Assembly (NCBI GenBank): GCA_023213315.1
Contig: JAKCPI010021798.1
Span: 34,966 to 98,965, forward strand
DNA length: 64,000 nt
Source: Euborellia annulipes
Lineage: Eukaryota > Arthropoda > Insecta > Dermaptera > Anisolabididae
Direction of reading: 5' to 3'
Both the position numbers and the translations under genes were made by a program. The notes below the pieces were generated by a model that made no database searches, was not told the origin of the DNA, and was given only the letters and a program-made list of their open reading frames with translations. Positions 47,371 through 58,199 of this stretch are shown piece after piece; position 1 is the first letter of the stretch; each line of letters starts with the position of its first letter.

Positions 47371-47652
47371 CAGAGGCGTATCCAGGTGGGGGCGAAGGGG
47401 GGCGCTCGCCCCCCCCCCGCCCCAGGCGCATCAAGCTTTTGGCGCCCCTCGCGCATCCGTTTTTTCCCAAAATCTTCGGCTTTTTTTTTGAAATTTCCTA
47501 ATAAATTCATTTTATATCACAAATCCGGAGAAAAATTACAAAAAAAGCCCGAACGAGATTCGAATTCTAAAAAAAAGGTCGAACGAAAAAACGGCGCCCC
47601 AGTTGAGCATCGCCCCCGTCGGAGGGCGCCCTCAAAGACAGTTACGCCGCTG
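47371..47652. mobile_element. hAT-type MITE with perfect 8-bp duplication
   Basis: Starts CAGAGGCGTATCCAGG and ends TTACGCCGCTG, flanked by CTGAAAAA on both sides (47363-47370, 47653-47660). The overlapping 102-codon frame starts inside the G-run and is not a gene. Confidence 0.78.
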
Positions 47653-48149
47653 CTGAAAAATTCTCTATCTAATAAAAAAAAAAAAACTCGATGAAAATTC
47701 TTAGTGCCTTATCTGTCTATATTTATTTAAATTGTGTCCAATATACAATATATTAAAAGAAACGAGAACCAGCGACCCTCATTAAGGAAGAGCTTTACCT
47801 CACTTCAAGTGACAAGGGCCAGTTATGATTAAAGCCAAGATAGAGTTGTTTTATACCATTTGAATTCTAGTAAAGGAAAATATAATTGTGACGATTTAAA
47901 AACCATTAGCTAAAGGCAATTATACATTTATGACGTCCCTCTAATGACTTTTGTTCTTAATATGAAGGACAAAATATCCTTTTTAATTTTTATTAAGGAA
48001 TAAAAATAGCAAAAGGATCGAAATGAAATCATTTTAATTTTCGTTCAATTTCTGAAAAGTATTCAATATTGATAAAATTAAAAATAAGTTTGAAAAAATT
48101 TCAATTAATTAGTGAACTTAAACCAACTGGAAGCGGGTTTTTATTTTTT

Positions 48150-48290
48150 TAATCATTTGGATACCAAATGATATAAATAAATGTGCCTGGACCCTAAAAT
48201 ACTCATTTACCGCATGTAATTATAGCCTAATAAATGAGGATCGTTAAAGTTTATATGGACTAAGATGTCGAAAAGATTTAAAAAAAAATT
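48150..48290 (+). mobile_element. SINE-B copy without head
   Basis: TTGGATACCAAATGATATAA, TGTGCCTGGACCC, TATATGGACTAAGATGTCG and an A-tract. Confidence 0.55.
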
Positions 48291-48309
48291 TCAATTAGAA
48301 TTGTAATTT

Positions 48310-48690
48310 ACTGCAGGAAACTAAATATATGTCGAGACAAAAATATGATGTGACAAGCACAAAACACAACTTTCAATTACCGAAAATAGAAGAAGAATGT
48401 GCGGCCACATTTTTTTTTTTTTATTTGTTGTTATATTGTTCTGAGCGATAAATATTTAAATGTGTGTGTGTTGAGTATGAATAAGAAAAAAGTGTGATGT
48501 TAAAAAAAAAATGTCACGTCCCTTAAATATAAAATTTACAGACAGACCATGTCGCGAAAACCACTTTTTTGGATTCAGGGGACCTCAAAATGTGTATATC
48601 CGTCAAAATGTCGACATCGAATTTTTGGCATGAATCCAATACTTTCTCTATATATTAACATATATAGAGGTAAGAGAAAGTTGAAAAGAC
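48310..48690 (+). repeat. Repeat C copy with internal deletion
   Basis: The AACTAAATATATGTCGAGAC end region, a SINE-B-like tail at 48430-48515, then the ACCATGTCGCGAAAACCAC block to GGTAAGAGAAAGT. Confidence 0.55.
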
Positions 48691-49014
48691 GATCAAATAA
48701 AAGTTCCACTTTAAAACATCACTTGATGTATTATGAAATAAAATATCAATTAAAATAACAACTACTGCCAGAAGTCATCGGTATATTGAATTGAAAATAA
48801 ATAAAAAAAAATATAGGCCTAATAAATTTATAAAGTCGAATGGCTTCAGCAGTCGAAATGATTTAAAAAAAAAATAAAATCAATTGATTTTCCAGTTTGA
48901 TCTACTTTGTAAATAAACATATAATAATTAATATTTTAAAACTCAAATAGTATCATTAGAATAGGGATCCAAGAGATAGAATCGAAGGGAGGAAGGTGCT
49001 ATAAAGTTCATTAT

Positions 49015-49150
49015 TAATTAGAGACGGGAGAGGGAGGGAGCATTCAAGTAGGGAGGGAGGGAAGCGTTGGCCAGACACACACACACACGAAGTAGGAGAA
49101 GAGAGAGAAAGGCGGAAAGAGGGGAGAGTGAGGGGTGGGAGAGAGACAAC
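49015..49150 (+). repeat. Purine-rich GA tract with an AC microsatellite
   Basis: GGGAG/GAGA-rich DNA with (AC)8 near 49075-49090. Overlapping open frames on minus are low-complexity CT readings. Confidence 0.6.
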
Positions 49151-49379
49151 ATGTATTTCATATAAGGCAAGCATAGGGAATAAATGATAACATATACACA
49201 CATAAAATAAGCATTATTAGGTATGAATAAATATATATGGATGCTGGGGTATGAAATAAGTTAACATGTTACCCCCCTCCATTCATTTCACTTCCCTTCT
49301 TCTATCTATTAAACCTTGCAATTTCAATCTATAAAAGGTGATAAGTAAAAATCAAAATAAAAGGATTAAAGGAAAGTAC

Positions 49380-49640
49380 CTTGATGGAATGGAGATGAAA
49401 TTGTGAGTATAACCAGGAGCAAAGACAACGATTGATTGTTGAAAGGCCAGGATAGAGGATAGCTTCGGTTGTTGGCGGGACGAGCATTGAAACGACGCGA
49501 TGCATCTTGAAGGCACAAAGGCTGAACTGCTACTAAATTAAAGATGGATGACGGACAAGAAGCCAGCCAGTCTGCATAGTTACAACAATCGACACAGATG
49601 GCTCTCGCGTCGCAACAAAGCGGTCGGGTTGAAATATTAT
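49380..49640 (-). other. GC-rich island, possible first exon of a minus-strand transcript
   Basis: Balanced base composition and several CpGs in AT-rich flanks. The minus strand ends in a donor-like ATCAAG|GTACTT at 49380. An open frame of 42 codons from an ATG (MHRVVSMLVPPTTEA...) reaches that donor in phase 0. No domain and no partner exon found, so its coding status is open. Confidence 0.25.
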
Positions 49641-49685
49641 TTTTAATAATCAAATATTGATTTTGTGGCTACTAATGAGATGTAT

Positions 49686-49750
49686 TAAATATAGACGAGG
49701 TCTAAATGCCTTAGATTACGAAAAAGATGATAAAATATAGAAAAAAAAAC
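49686..49750 (+). mobile_element. SINE-A tail
   Basis: GGTCTAAATGCCTTAGATTA, CGAAAAAGATG and an A-tract. A similar tail is at 62694-62762. Confidence 0.45.
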
Positions 49751-49961
49751 AAACTAAATTTGAATAAATGAAAAAATATTTGTTGTTCCGGGAGAAATAA
49801 AATAGCATAAATTTCGTCGGGCAAAACATCTATAAAAATTTTCTATAGAGCAATTAATTGAAATTGATTGGTCATTTTGGTTGTCTAACTTCTGGGAATC
49901 AAACACGAATAAATAATTGATATACACACTTGGCATATATTTTAACTTAAAACATAAAATA

Positions 49962-50740
49962 ATCTGGTGTGAGTGATCGCACAGACAAGGGGGGGGAGAT
50001 TTTTTTGGGTCGATATATATTTAGTTTCCCCCGATATATTAAAACTGCCGCGCCGCCCGCCTTGGGGGGGTTCGGGGGGGGCCCCCCCCCCCCCCCGATT
50101 CAAGATGTAAAATTTATAAACATGGGAAAATATTTATAATTTGTTACCATGGTAACCATTTCTCCTATATTTCCTATGAAGTACAAGAGTAAAGTGGTCT
50201 TCAAACAATTTTGAGAGCAAAATGAGAATATACATTTGAAAGAGATCTAAAAAATAAATTAGGAAAAAGATTTGGTACCAAATGGCTTAAATAAAATATC
50301 GGATGCTGGGGTTGAACTGGGGAAAAAGGTAGGCACGCTACCAACTAGACCAAGCCCGTAGGCGTATTTTATCAAACTTAAGAGTTACATTTATGACTGT
50401 TATGTTTATAAAATCTGTAAATAAAATAGGAACACAATTTATGGTCTAGGTGTATTTTTTTTGAATTTTAATCAAAATCGTTTGAGAGAATTTTTAGAAA
50501 AAACTGAAAAAGTACTTCAGTAAAGTACTAATACTCTTTGGCCGATTTGATTCAAAAGCTTCGTGTCAAGCCCGTCTCATAGGGATGCCGAACTTAAATT
50601 TAAAATTTCAACCTCCTAGCTTTTTTCATTCAGATATTTTGTTCACAGAGACACATACATACACGCACATACACATTCACAGATACACAGACAGACCATG
50701 TAACGAAAATCACTTTTTTGGATTCACTAACCAATTAAAA
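49962..50740 (+). repeat. Repeat C copy split by SINE-B
   Basis: AATCTGGTGTGAGTG start, GC-rich repeat E piece at 50045-50100, SINE-B in the middle, then the GTACTAATACT block to GATTCACT; the end is missing. Confidence 0.6.
50265..50455 (-). mobile_element. SINE-B copy inserted in repeat C
   Basis: Minus strand head GGGCTTGGTCTAGTTGGTAG and B-box-like CAGTTCAACCCCAGC. The ATTTGGTACCAAAT segment is at its left. Confidence 0.55.
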
Positions 50741-51189
50741 TGACTTTTCACATACTTTCAAATAATGATGTTTATAATAAGTAAAACATACAAAAATGCT
50801 GAAAATAATAGAGATTAAGATTATATGAATTTAATTATTAAAAAATGATATATGGAAGACTTATTTTGACTTTCCTAAAGAATAGTAATTTTTTAATTTA
50901 TTAAATTATTAGAGAGTATTAAGTTTCCCAATTCTCTCTCTAGAATATACACGAAATTTCTCTATCATTTTATTAATTCGTGTTTAAGCATTAATTGGGC
51001 TGTTATCAAAATTCCTCCAAGTCAATTAGAGAGACGGCTCAACTTATGTCGGAGATTACCGAAATAACGGAGATAAACTCCTCCTTCTGGAAGAAACCAC
51101 AAATTGAATGGAGTAAGTCCCCTTCCTCACAAAAAAAGGAAATGCAATATAGAGAAGATAATTTTTTTTCTTTCTCTTGCCCTTAAAAA

Positions 51190-51822
51190 TTTTAAATATA
51201 GAGAGAGAAAGTATTGGATTCATGTCAAAAATTCGATGTCGAGATTTTGATGGATATACATGTTTTGAGGTCCCCTGAATCCAAAAGGTCAACATGGTCT
51301 GTCTGTGTGTCTGTGAACATAATATCCCAAGAACGAAATGAGCTAAGAAGTTAAAATTTCATATTTAAGTTAGGCACCCCCATGGGACGTGACACGAAGC
51401 TTTTGAACAAAATCGACTAAAGAGTACTAGTACTTTACTGATGCACTTTTTCAGTTTTTTTTTTTTTTTTTTTTTCGATTTTCTCAAAATTGGCTCAAGC
51501 GATTTTTTTTTTAAATTCATAAATCAATTATTTTTTAGATGCTCTTTAAAATGTATATTCTCATTTGGGCATTTACATCTTCTGAAGACCGCTTTACTCT
51601 TGTACTCTATAGGAAAGATAGGAGAAATGGTTGCCATGGTAACAAAATGTAAATATTTTCACATATAAATTTTACATCTTGAATTAAAATGTACCGTACT
51701 GTCGGAAACTAAATACATGTCGACACAAAAAATCTGGTGTGACAAGCACAGTACACAACTTTCGATTACCGAAGGTAAGAGAAAGTTGTGTGCTGTGCGC
51801 CAGTCTCACCAGATTTTTTTTT
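51190..51822 (-). repeat. Repeat C copy 14
   Basis: From GAGAGAAAGTATTGGATTC to the full 88-nt terminal hairpin ending CTCACCAGATTTT. Has a T-tract at 51452-51475. Confidence 0.7.
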
Positions 51823-53362
51823 GTTAAATAGGAACAAAGAAAAATAAAAAATTTTTTAATTTGACAGATTTAATTATTATAATTAATTAACTTTAATATT
51901 TCATAAAGTAACCACACTGTGGATATTCAGTTACAAGAATATGAGTCTCAACATTTGGGAATTTTTGTACCCGAGTATTTTTGGGACTTAATAAAATTTA
52001 TAATTCTAGAAACAATTTCATAGTATTAAAAAGATTGATAATTGTTGCTCTAAAGTGCTCGAGGTGACAAATAGGTGAGATGGATTTGTTCTGTCATCCC
52101 TAATCTAAATACACAAAGACTTTAAACACTTCTATGCTAGCTAGAGGCGAATACAAGTGTTCGCTATTTTGTGCTCATTCCTCCAGGACATGAAATGTCA
52201 AAATCGATGATTTCTCTAATGAAAAGTTCACGTGGCAACAGAGTAGTAAAGTTTAATAGAATCGTTGGAGAAAAAAAAAATTTTTAATTATTTCAAGACG
52301 TGAGGTGAAATAGAATAACGGAAGGAAGTATCAAGGCTTTTATTTTTATTTTTTTTCATTTTATCTAATCTTTTGAAGTCGAGCGAGGTAATGATAAAAT
52401 CATGTAGAAATGTTTTGACAAAATTAAAATGCAAATATCATCAGAATCGATAAAGCGTCACACCTAATTCTAAATTTATTATAATTTTCAACAAAATAAT
52501 TTCTGACATATAGCCTATTCAATTTTTATTTTCTCTTACCTATATGTGTTGATATATAAAGTTTGGATTTATTGGATTCATATAAAAAAAATTTGATATC
52601 GAGATTTTAATGGAAATACACGTTTTGAGGCCATAAATTTGATCAAAAAAGTGTAAAATAAAGCAAGTAAATGAGGTTAAAATTATAAATTTATGACAGG
52701 TACCCTCCTGAGGCGCGAAATAAATAAAATCGGCCCAAGCTACAGTGATAATTTACTGATGAACAATTTCAGTTTTTTTTTTTTTTTTTGGATTTTTTTC
52801 AAAATTCGCTAACTACTTTGATTAAACTTGTCTATAGCTTGAAGGTTTACTTTATGCAGCTATTATTCAGATCTTTGGAATCTCAAATAAATAAGCTTAT
52901 TATAAAATATTTAATATCGGAAAATTTTATTAAGGTCTGATTTAAATATTTTTTGATATTAAGAATTTAAAATTCCGAAGATCTGAATACACCATAAAAC
53001 TGATTAAAATTCATAAATCACAAGATTTTTTTGTATCTCACCATCTCCCGTTTATTTGAGATATTCTAATGCACTTCTCATCCGACCTCTAGATCATCTA
53101 TCACCTCCTTAACAATATTTACAAGGGCCCTTTCCGGAATGTCCTATTTAAGGAAAAACTCTCTAACACAGATTTCTTTCGAATAGGGCTTATCGAATGA
53201 GAGAAGCGATCTTAATACACCTTTCAGGGGACTTAAAAGGACTCCCAGTCAGGTAGTCACTCTTTTGTATTGTATTTTGAATAAATTTCATAATAAGTTT
53301 TATAATCCGAATCTTCTACTATATTCTAGGAAAACTTACATATTCTAGAGTATGAATGTGGA
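51823..53362. other. Region downstream of the RhoGEF stop
   Basis: Presumed 3' UTR or intron. Contains one old repeat C copy and a TTTATT (minus AATAAA) at 53051. Confidence 0.35.
52540..52800 (-). repeat. Repeat C copy (old)
   Basis: CTCTTACCTATATGTG end, TACACGTTTTGAGGCC block and a diverged ACTGATGAACAATTTCAG block. Confidence 0.5.
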
Positions 53363-53740
53363 TTAAAACTCACTGAGAGAAGACACGTCCAATTCACTGG
53401 CAGGTGGTTCAGGACTTCGACTCGAGTTCCAAGAAAGCCTCTTGTTAGCGGCTGCTGAAGGGCTGACAGCTGAGACAATTGGTGATCCAGTGGGGACGGC
53501 ACCGACGACAGCCCCCCGGGGTGCATCATCCTCGCTGGGTGGACTCACGCCGGCGATGACCACGGGGACACTCTGAGAGTCCCATGACGGCGAGTGGATC
53601 CTCGAGGTCTTGAGCAAAGGTGGATTTCTCGACGATGGTGGCCCAGAGGCAACCACCGCCAGGCCCCGACGTAGGGCACCCCGTGGTGGGGACGGTGGAG
53701 GGTATGATACCCCACGTTGTCCCGGGGATAATAATTTTCC
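53363..53740 (-). CDS. PLEKHG5: PLEKHG5-type RhoGEF, C-terminal exon (stop or alternative donor)
   Basis: The acceptor TTTTTTGTTGTCTTCCAG precedes 53740 in phase 0. The frame runs 125 codons to TAA at 53365-53363. The peptide is Pro/Ser/Arg-rich (GKLLSPGQRG at the start, SPSWDSQSVPVV in the middle) and ends ASELDVSSLSEF. The last residues S-E-F fit a class I PDZ ligand (S/T-X-hydrophobic). The vertebrate orthologue Syx is known for a C-terminal PDZ-binding motif that recruits synectin/GIPC1, so this is probably the true C terminus. However, a very good splice donor (CTCA|GTGAGT, phase 1) lies 14 bases before the stop, so a longer isoform is possible. A candidate poly(A) signal on this strand is at 53056-53051, but such hexamers are common in AT-rich DNA. 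A second long minus-strand frame over this region (53545-53997) is a shadow. Confidence 0.66.
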   Translation of the reverse strand, partial: GKLLSPGQRGVSYPPPSPPRGALRRGLAVVASGPPSSRNPPLLKTSRIHSPSWDSQSVPVVIAGVSPPSEDDAPRGAVVGAVPTGSPIVSAVSPSAAANKRLSWNSSRSPEPPASELDVSSLSEF

Positions 53741-53929
53741 CTGGAAGACAACAAAAAATTATAAATAATTTCAGAGGAAAAATATATATATAGATCTATT
53801 GCACCAAAGAAAAGATCAAAATGTATAATAAAACAAGAGATCGAGCATGAAGTGATCCAATCCTTTAAAATAATATTAATATCAAATTTTAATATAATGT
53901 AAACTTTCGATACAACATAAATATTACAT

Positions 53930-53955
53930 ATATACATAGGTAAGAGAAAGTAAAA
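53930..53955 (+). repeat. Repeat C end fragment
   Basis: ATACATAGGTAAGAGAAAGT lies in the intron just upstream of the 53.7-kb exon. Confidence 0.45.
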
Positions 53956-54622
53956 AATTTGCTTGAGGAAAAAAAAGATTTGGAACTTAATTAACACAAT
54001 TAAAATAGAGTTTGGATTTCTGAAGGGTGTTTATATTTATTTTTTAAATATCTTTTCTTCATCTTATGCAATTTAGATTTGTTAAAATTCTAATTAGGAG
54101 CCAATATAATAATAATTCGCTTAGTATGCAAAGTGAAATAATTGCCCTTATATGGTAGTTTATAATTAAGATATGTTTGCAATTAAAAACAAAGTAACAT
54201 TTTTTTAGAAATATCTTATCATTTTCTAAAATTATTTGCTATCAGTTTATTTTTTTATTTTCATATAGGCTACTAACAACAGTAAATTTATCTGAGAAAA
54301 AGGGCGTCGACAACCTATGACCTAGAGAAGGGTGAGAAGGTCAGTTTCAATATTAACAGCCACCCCTAGAGAATAGAGCCTTGAAGCTAGACAACCAGAG
54401 CGCTTAGCTGACGTAATTGTTATCTCAAAAAAATAGTATTTCCACTGAAATATCGTATTTAAAAAAAGTTTTCATAAGAGGGTAGAAAGAAGGAAGAAGC
54501 AGTTTTTTCTTTTTTTATTTAATTCACACAGCTGACGTTTCGGTTCCAAATTTGAACCATCTTCTACTGGCGAAAAGTCATTATGGAAGTGTCACAGTGG
54601 ACAAGGTACCCGGACTCAAATT

Positions 54623-55028
54623 CAGGTCTATTCTCTAAAAACAGACGTTAAAATTTAAAATAAACAAATGGGTGTTAAAAAGTAATGTAAAAACAAACAA
54701 TCCGCGTTAAAAAATGCTATTCAAAATCATTTCCTTGCCTCAAATAGCTATTCTGTAAACAAAAGCGTTAACATATAGTAAATAGTGTTAAAAATTAATG
54801 CTATGTCTAGGGGGTGCCTTTAATATTTTAACGTCGTGTTTAAAATAAACATGGCGTCCTTAACCTAAAAAGTAAGGTTATGATTTTGATAGCTTGAAAT
54901 AAAAGCAACATTAACATCGTCGCTGTTAAAACTTTGTTATTTTTTTAACGCTGGTTGTTTTTACATTACATTTTAACACCCATTTGTTTATTTTAAATTA
55001 TAACGTCTGTTTTTAGAGAATAGACCTG
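54623..55028. mobile_element. Nested inverted-repeat MITE rich in GTTAAAA
   Basis: CAGGTCTATTCTCTAAAAAC / GTTTTTAGAGAATAGACCTG ends, arms of about 85 bp. The interior has many CGTTAAAA/GTTAAAA repeats in both orientations. Confidence 0.65.
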
Positions 55029-55105
55029 TTAGTGTGTATATTTATTATATAAGGTTTGGTTCAACTATGTATAAAATCCACTGTGACACTTTCATGACTT
55101 TTCGC

Positions 55106-55148
55106 CAGCTCTGAAGATGGTTCAAATTTTGAGCCGAAATATCAGCTG
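55106..55148 (+). ncRNA. Hammerhead-like ribozyme motif
   Basis: Stem I CAGCU 55106-55110 pairs with AGCUG 55144-55148. Core CUGAAGA 55111-55117, unpaired U118, stem II GGUUC/GAGCC (one G-U), GAAA 55136-55139. AUAU spans 55139-55142 and C55143 is at the cleavage position. The partner arm near 54529-54570 (minus) keeps stem II as GGUUC/GAACC and GAAACGUC but has lost part of CUGANGA. Confidence 0.5.
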
Positions 55149-56204
55149 TGTGAATTAAATAAATAAACAGCAAACTCTAGATGCGTCTGTCATTAGAAAA
55201 ATGAGAGGGTAGAAAACCCTCATCATTGCGTTTTGTAAAAAAAAAGTTTATTTATTTATTTTCTAAGCACTCTGGTTGTCTAACTTCACGGCTCTATTCT
55301 CTATGGTGGCGGTTAATATTGAAACTAACTTACAAATGTGGATGAATGTACTAATGTAATGATTTAAATTTCCACAACCAACAATTTAAGAAACTGTATA
55401 GGTTGTTACGTTTGGGAAATAAAAACGCAATTATAAATCAATCTTTCTAAAAAAAATCACTATTTGGATAAGGTTTATAAAAAAGATTACGACCAGTGTC
55501 TCTAAATATTGGAAAATATGTCTCGTGTTTTTTGTTACCTAGCCTTAAAGCTAAATAATTTATTATAACATCTCTATTTTTTCTTAATAAAATTAAGTCT
55601 TTATTTACGTTACGAGTAATCGAAAAGAGCAAAAAATCTGAATAAAAAGGTTTTTAAAAGGTGAGAGGAATTTTAATTAAGAGATATCCATTGAAAGAAC
55701 TTTAATGCTTTTTCAATTACACCTGAGCCATCCATCTTCGATTTTCATCATAATATATTCACTAAAGCCAGGCGGGTTCTGGATGTTTGCTGTTTTAAAA
55801 AGTGGGTCGAGATCCATAAAATGGGATCTACATCTCTTTAATGTAAAACAGTATATTTATTATCGGATATAGAAATGAATTGGGGATACATTTAGATTTG
55901 TGAAATAACGTAAACAAATATGTCACGTTCTTGTATCGTACGTAATTAATATTGTATTGTATAAATGGCCTAAGAGAGTGGAAAGAGTATAAAGAAATAT
56001 ATTCATATGCTGATTCAGACGAGATTTATATCAATTTAATTAAAGAAATATAGTAAACATGAAAAATTAATTCCTTTTTCATTGTTTATCAATTAGAAAT
56101 AGAAATAGTCCATGCCCTCTACAAATACATAAAACAATCCAGTATAGCCATATAGACAGACAGGGATCCGATGTTACCTACATTTGTACGATTTTATTTT
56201 GTAA

Positions 56205-56535
56205 TAACTTAATGTATTGTATTATGTTATTGTATCATCTTATCGTATTATGTTTTTCTAATGTGTTCTTATATTATGTTTTTCTATTGTGTCCTTGTAT
56301 TATGTATTTCTATTGTGTTCTTTTAGTATTTATTTTTCTAAAGTGTTCATGTATTTTGTTTTTCTTTTATGTTCTTTTAGAATGTTTGTCTAGTATGTTC
56401 TTGTATGAGGTGTTTTTATTGTGTACTTGTATAATCTATTTTTAGTATGTTTTTGTATTATGTATTTTTATTATAAAATATTGTAATGAAGAATTGTATG
56501 GCCTTGAAGCCCAACAATAAAAAAAAAAAAAATCA
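56205..56535 (+). mobile_element. Retroelement 3' tail with minisatellite
   Basis: Degenerate tandem units of the TGTTCTTGTATTATGTTTTT type, then TGTATGGCCTTGAAGCCCAA and AATAAA plus an A-tract. Resembles the inverted tail at 59.73-59.88 kb. The 77-codon frame over it is a repeat artefact. Confidence 0.55.
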
Positions 56536-56810
56536 ATTAGAATCGGGTGCCCATGCCGAAAAAATTGAAAATGAAAAATTAAACGTGCAAAAAATGACAG
56601 ATTCTCGATTAATACTATCCTAAATTATTTTACTTGCAACTCAAATGTCTAACTCACTAAGGTATTTTTCGATTAATTAATCCAGAGTTTCATTAGTAAG
56701 TAAACAAGAAGACAAATTTCTAATGACATTGAACTGTAGAAAAATGTATAAGTGAGGTGGTCATTTAAGTTGTCTACAATTCAACAAGCATAAAAGAAGA
56801 TATTCCCTAC

Positions 56811-57263
56811 CTGAGGCACGAGCAAAGTAGGACCCAAGTTGGGCAGCGATTGTCCAAGTGCGACGGGCGCCACAGCGAGGGTGTTGGGTGCAGAAACACC
56901 TCCGTGTGCAGCGGCGCCGAGTATCGCTTCTGAATCGCTGGACAATTCATGATCGACGCTCACCCCACGACTTTGTGAGATACTTGACCCCGGAGATACG
57001 CCCGGGTCCAATTCCACACTACCTGAGTGTGAATGTGCCAACGATGACACTCGACTTCCACGAGATGATCCACCACCACCTCGAGGAGACCGGGGAGCTA
57101 GACCACCTAAGTAACCCCTGGATGGTCCCACTCCTAAACTACCGGGGCCTAACCCATGGCTGCCCAGACCAGGTACTCCTGGACCATAGTAACCACTGCC
57201 ACTCGTGGTCCACTCGTCCTCCCACTCGTCGTCACCCAGGCAAGAAGATGCCTGGCGCGAGAT
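56811..57263 (-). CDS. PLEKHG5: PLEKHG5-type RhoGEF, Gly/Ser-rich linker exon
   Basis: A 151-codon exon in phase 0 at both ends, so it joins the PH exon and the next exon without a frame change. The acceptor is TTTTTTGTTGTGTGCAG and the donor CAG|GTAGGG. The peptide opens ISRQASSCLG, then the acidic-aromatic patch DDEWEDEW. It continues into a low-complexity Gly/Pro/Ser run (about residues 25-70, with repeated GLG and GPG steps), a basic SRGSRVSSL patch and a Ser/Asp patch (VDHELSSDSEAIL). No folded domain is evident, so it is probably disordered. Family members carry a long low-complexity tail after PH, so position and composition fit. The GC-rich reading frame inside AT-rich flanks supports a real exon. 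Long open frames on the opposite strand here are shadows of this exon. Confidence 0.7.
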
Positions 57264-57529
57264 CTGCACACAACAAAAAAATATCTTTCTTTCATATATG
57301 AGAGAAAAAATTGTATACACGTGTATAAGAATTGGGCATATAGAGAAGATCCATTGGTAAAAAAAAAAAATTGAAAAAATTCACACAATGAAAACAAATA
57401 ATTGTAAAAAATTAAGTGAATTTTTAATAAGGACCATTAACAAAAAAAGAAAAAAAAACATCTCTGACGAACACAATATAGGCAATATATAAAATTTTGA
57501 TACTGTACTGTATATAGCTTATAGAACTA

Positions 57530-58015
57530 GTAGTGCCGCCCGCCTTAGGCGAGTTTTGCGCCTAGCCGGAGGGACTTTATACTACCAATATGTGGTCTAA
57601 ATATTCCTATCAGGATCAAAGAAAAAAAAGTAGGAAAGAATTTACAGTAGTAAATTCAAAGGGGCGCTCTCACTGTGACATTAAACATTTTAATAATGGT
57701 TATTTCTCCATATTTAAGAAAAACTAGTGCCTGCTTGAAAATTTGTTTGCATTCATAGAATATACAAATGCAAAGAATACATAAATATTTCTCTATACAT
57801 TTCCTATGGGAGAAATCGTAACTTTAAGAATTAATAACTCAAAAATTGGAAGTGTGTAGGGACCAAAACGTATTTTTCCCTGAACCAGTTTTTTATGCTG
57901 AATACGAATATGTAATTATTATTTTCCTACGACCTTTAGTTCAGGCCGTACTTTATATGTGTACAGACGAACAGACACCGGATCTGCATAAGCTCTCTCC
58001 CCCTTAGTACTACGT
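57530..58015. repeat. Dispersed repeat E copy
   Basis: GCCGCCCGCCTTAGGCG start and the TTTCTCTATACATTTCCTAT and TTAAGAATTAATAACTC blocks shared with 7.3-7.9 kb. Confidence 0.55.
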
Positions 58016-58071
58016 ACAGTGAGCGCTAAAAATTAACAATTTTTATTATTATAAGTAAAAAAAATTAGTCC

Positions 58072-58172
58072 CCGGGCTTGGTGTAGTTGGTAGCGTGCCT
58101 ACCTTCTATACCGAACGTCCCGGATTCGAATCCCAGGTAGTCGGATGATTATTTTTAAACCATTTGGATTGA
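58072..58172 (+). mobile_element. SINE-B head
   Basis: GGGCTTGGTGTAGTTGGTAG, GATTCGAATCCCAGG (intact B box) and ACCATTTGGAT, after which a repeat C-like fragment follows. Confidence 0.6.
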
Positions 58173-58199
58173 GATATTTTGTTCACAGACAAACACACA

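Larger units (their letters stand above)
54490..55170. mobile_element. Fold-back element with hammerhead-like arms and a nested MITE
   Basis: Left TTTAATTCACACAGCTGACG and right CAGCTGTGTGAATTAAAT are inverted. Each arm carries a hammerhead-like motif and a GTGACACTT(C)CAT-type segment. The nested element is at 54623-55028. Confidence 0.65.

Noticed and set aside
47386..47694. 102-codon plus-strand frame
   Set aside because: Lies in a hAT MITE with clear termini and an 8-bp duplication.
49018..49203. Minus-strand Ser/Leu-rich frames
   Set aside because: They are readings of a GA/CT-rich tract and an AC microsatellite.
53545..53997. 150-codon minus-strand frame over the RhoGEF exon
   Set aside because: It runs from intron into the exon in the wrong frame; the splice-defined frame continues from the preceding exon.
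56212..56445. 77-codon hydrophobic plus-strand frame
   Set aside because: Produced by a degenerate T-rich minisatellite in a retroelement tail.
56858..57301. 147-codon plus-strand frame
   Set aside because: Antisense shadow of the GC-rich RhoGEF linker exon.
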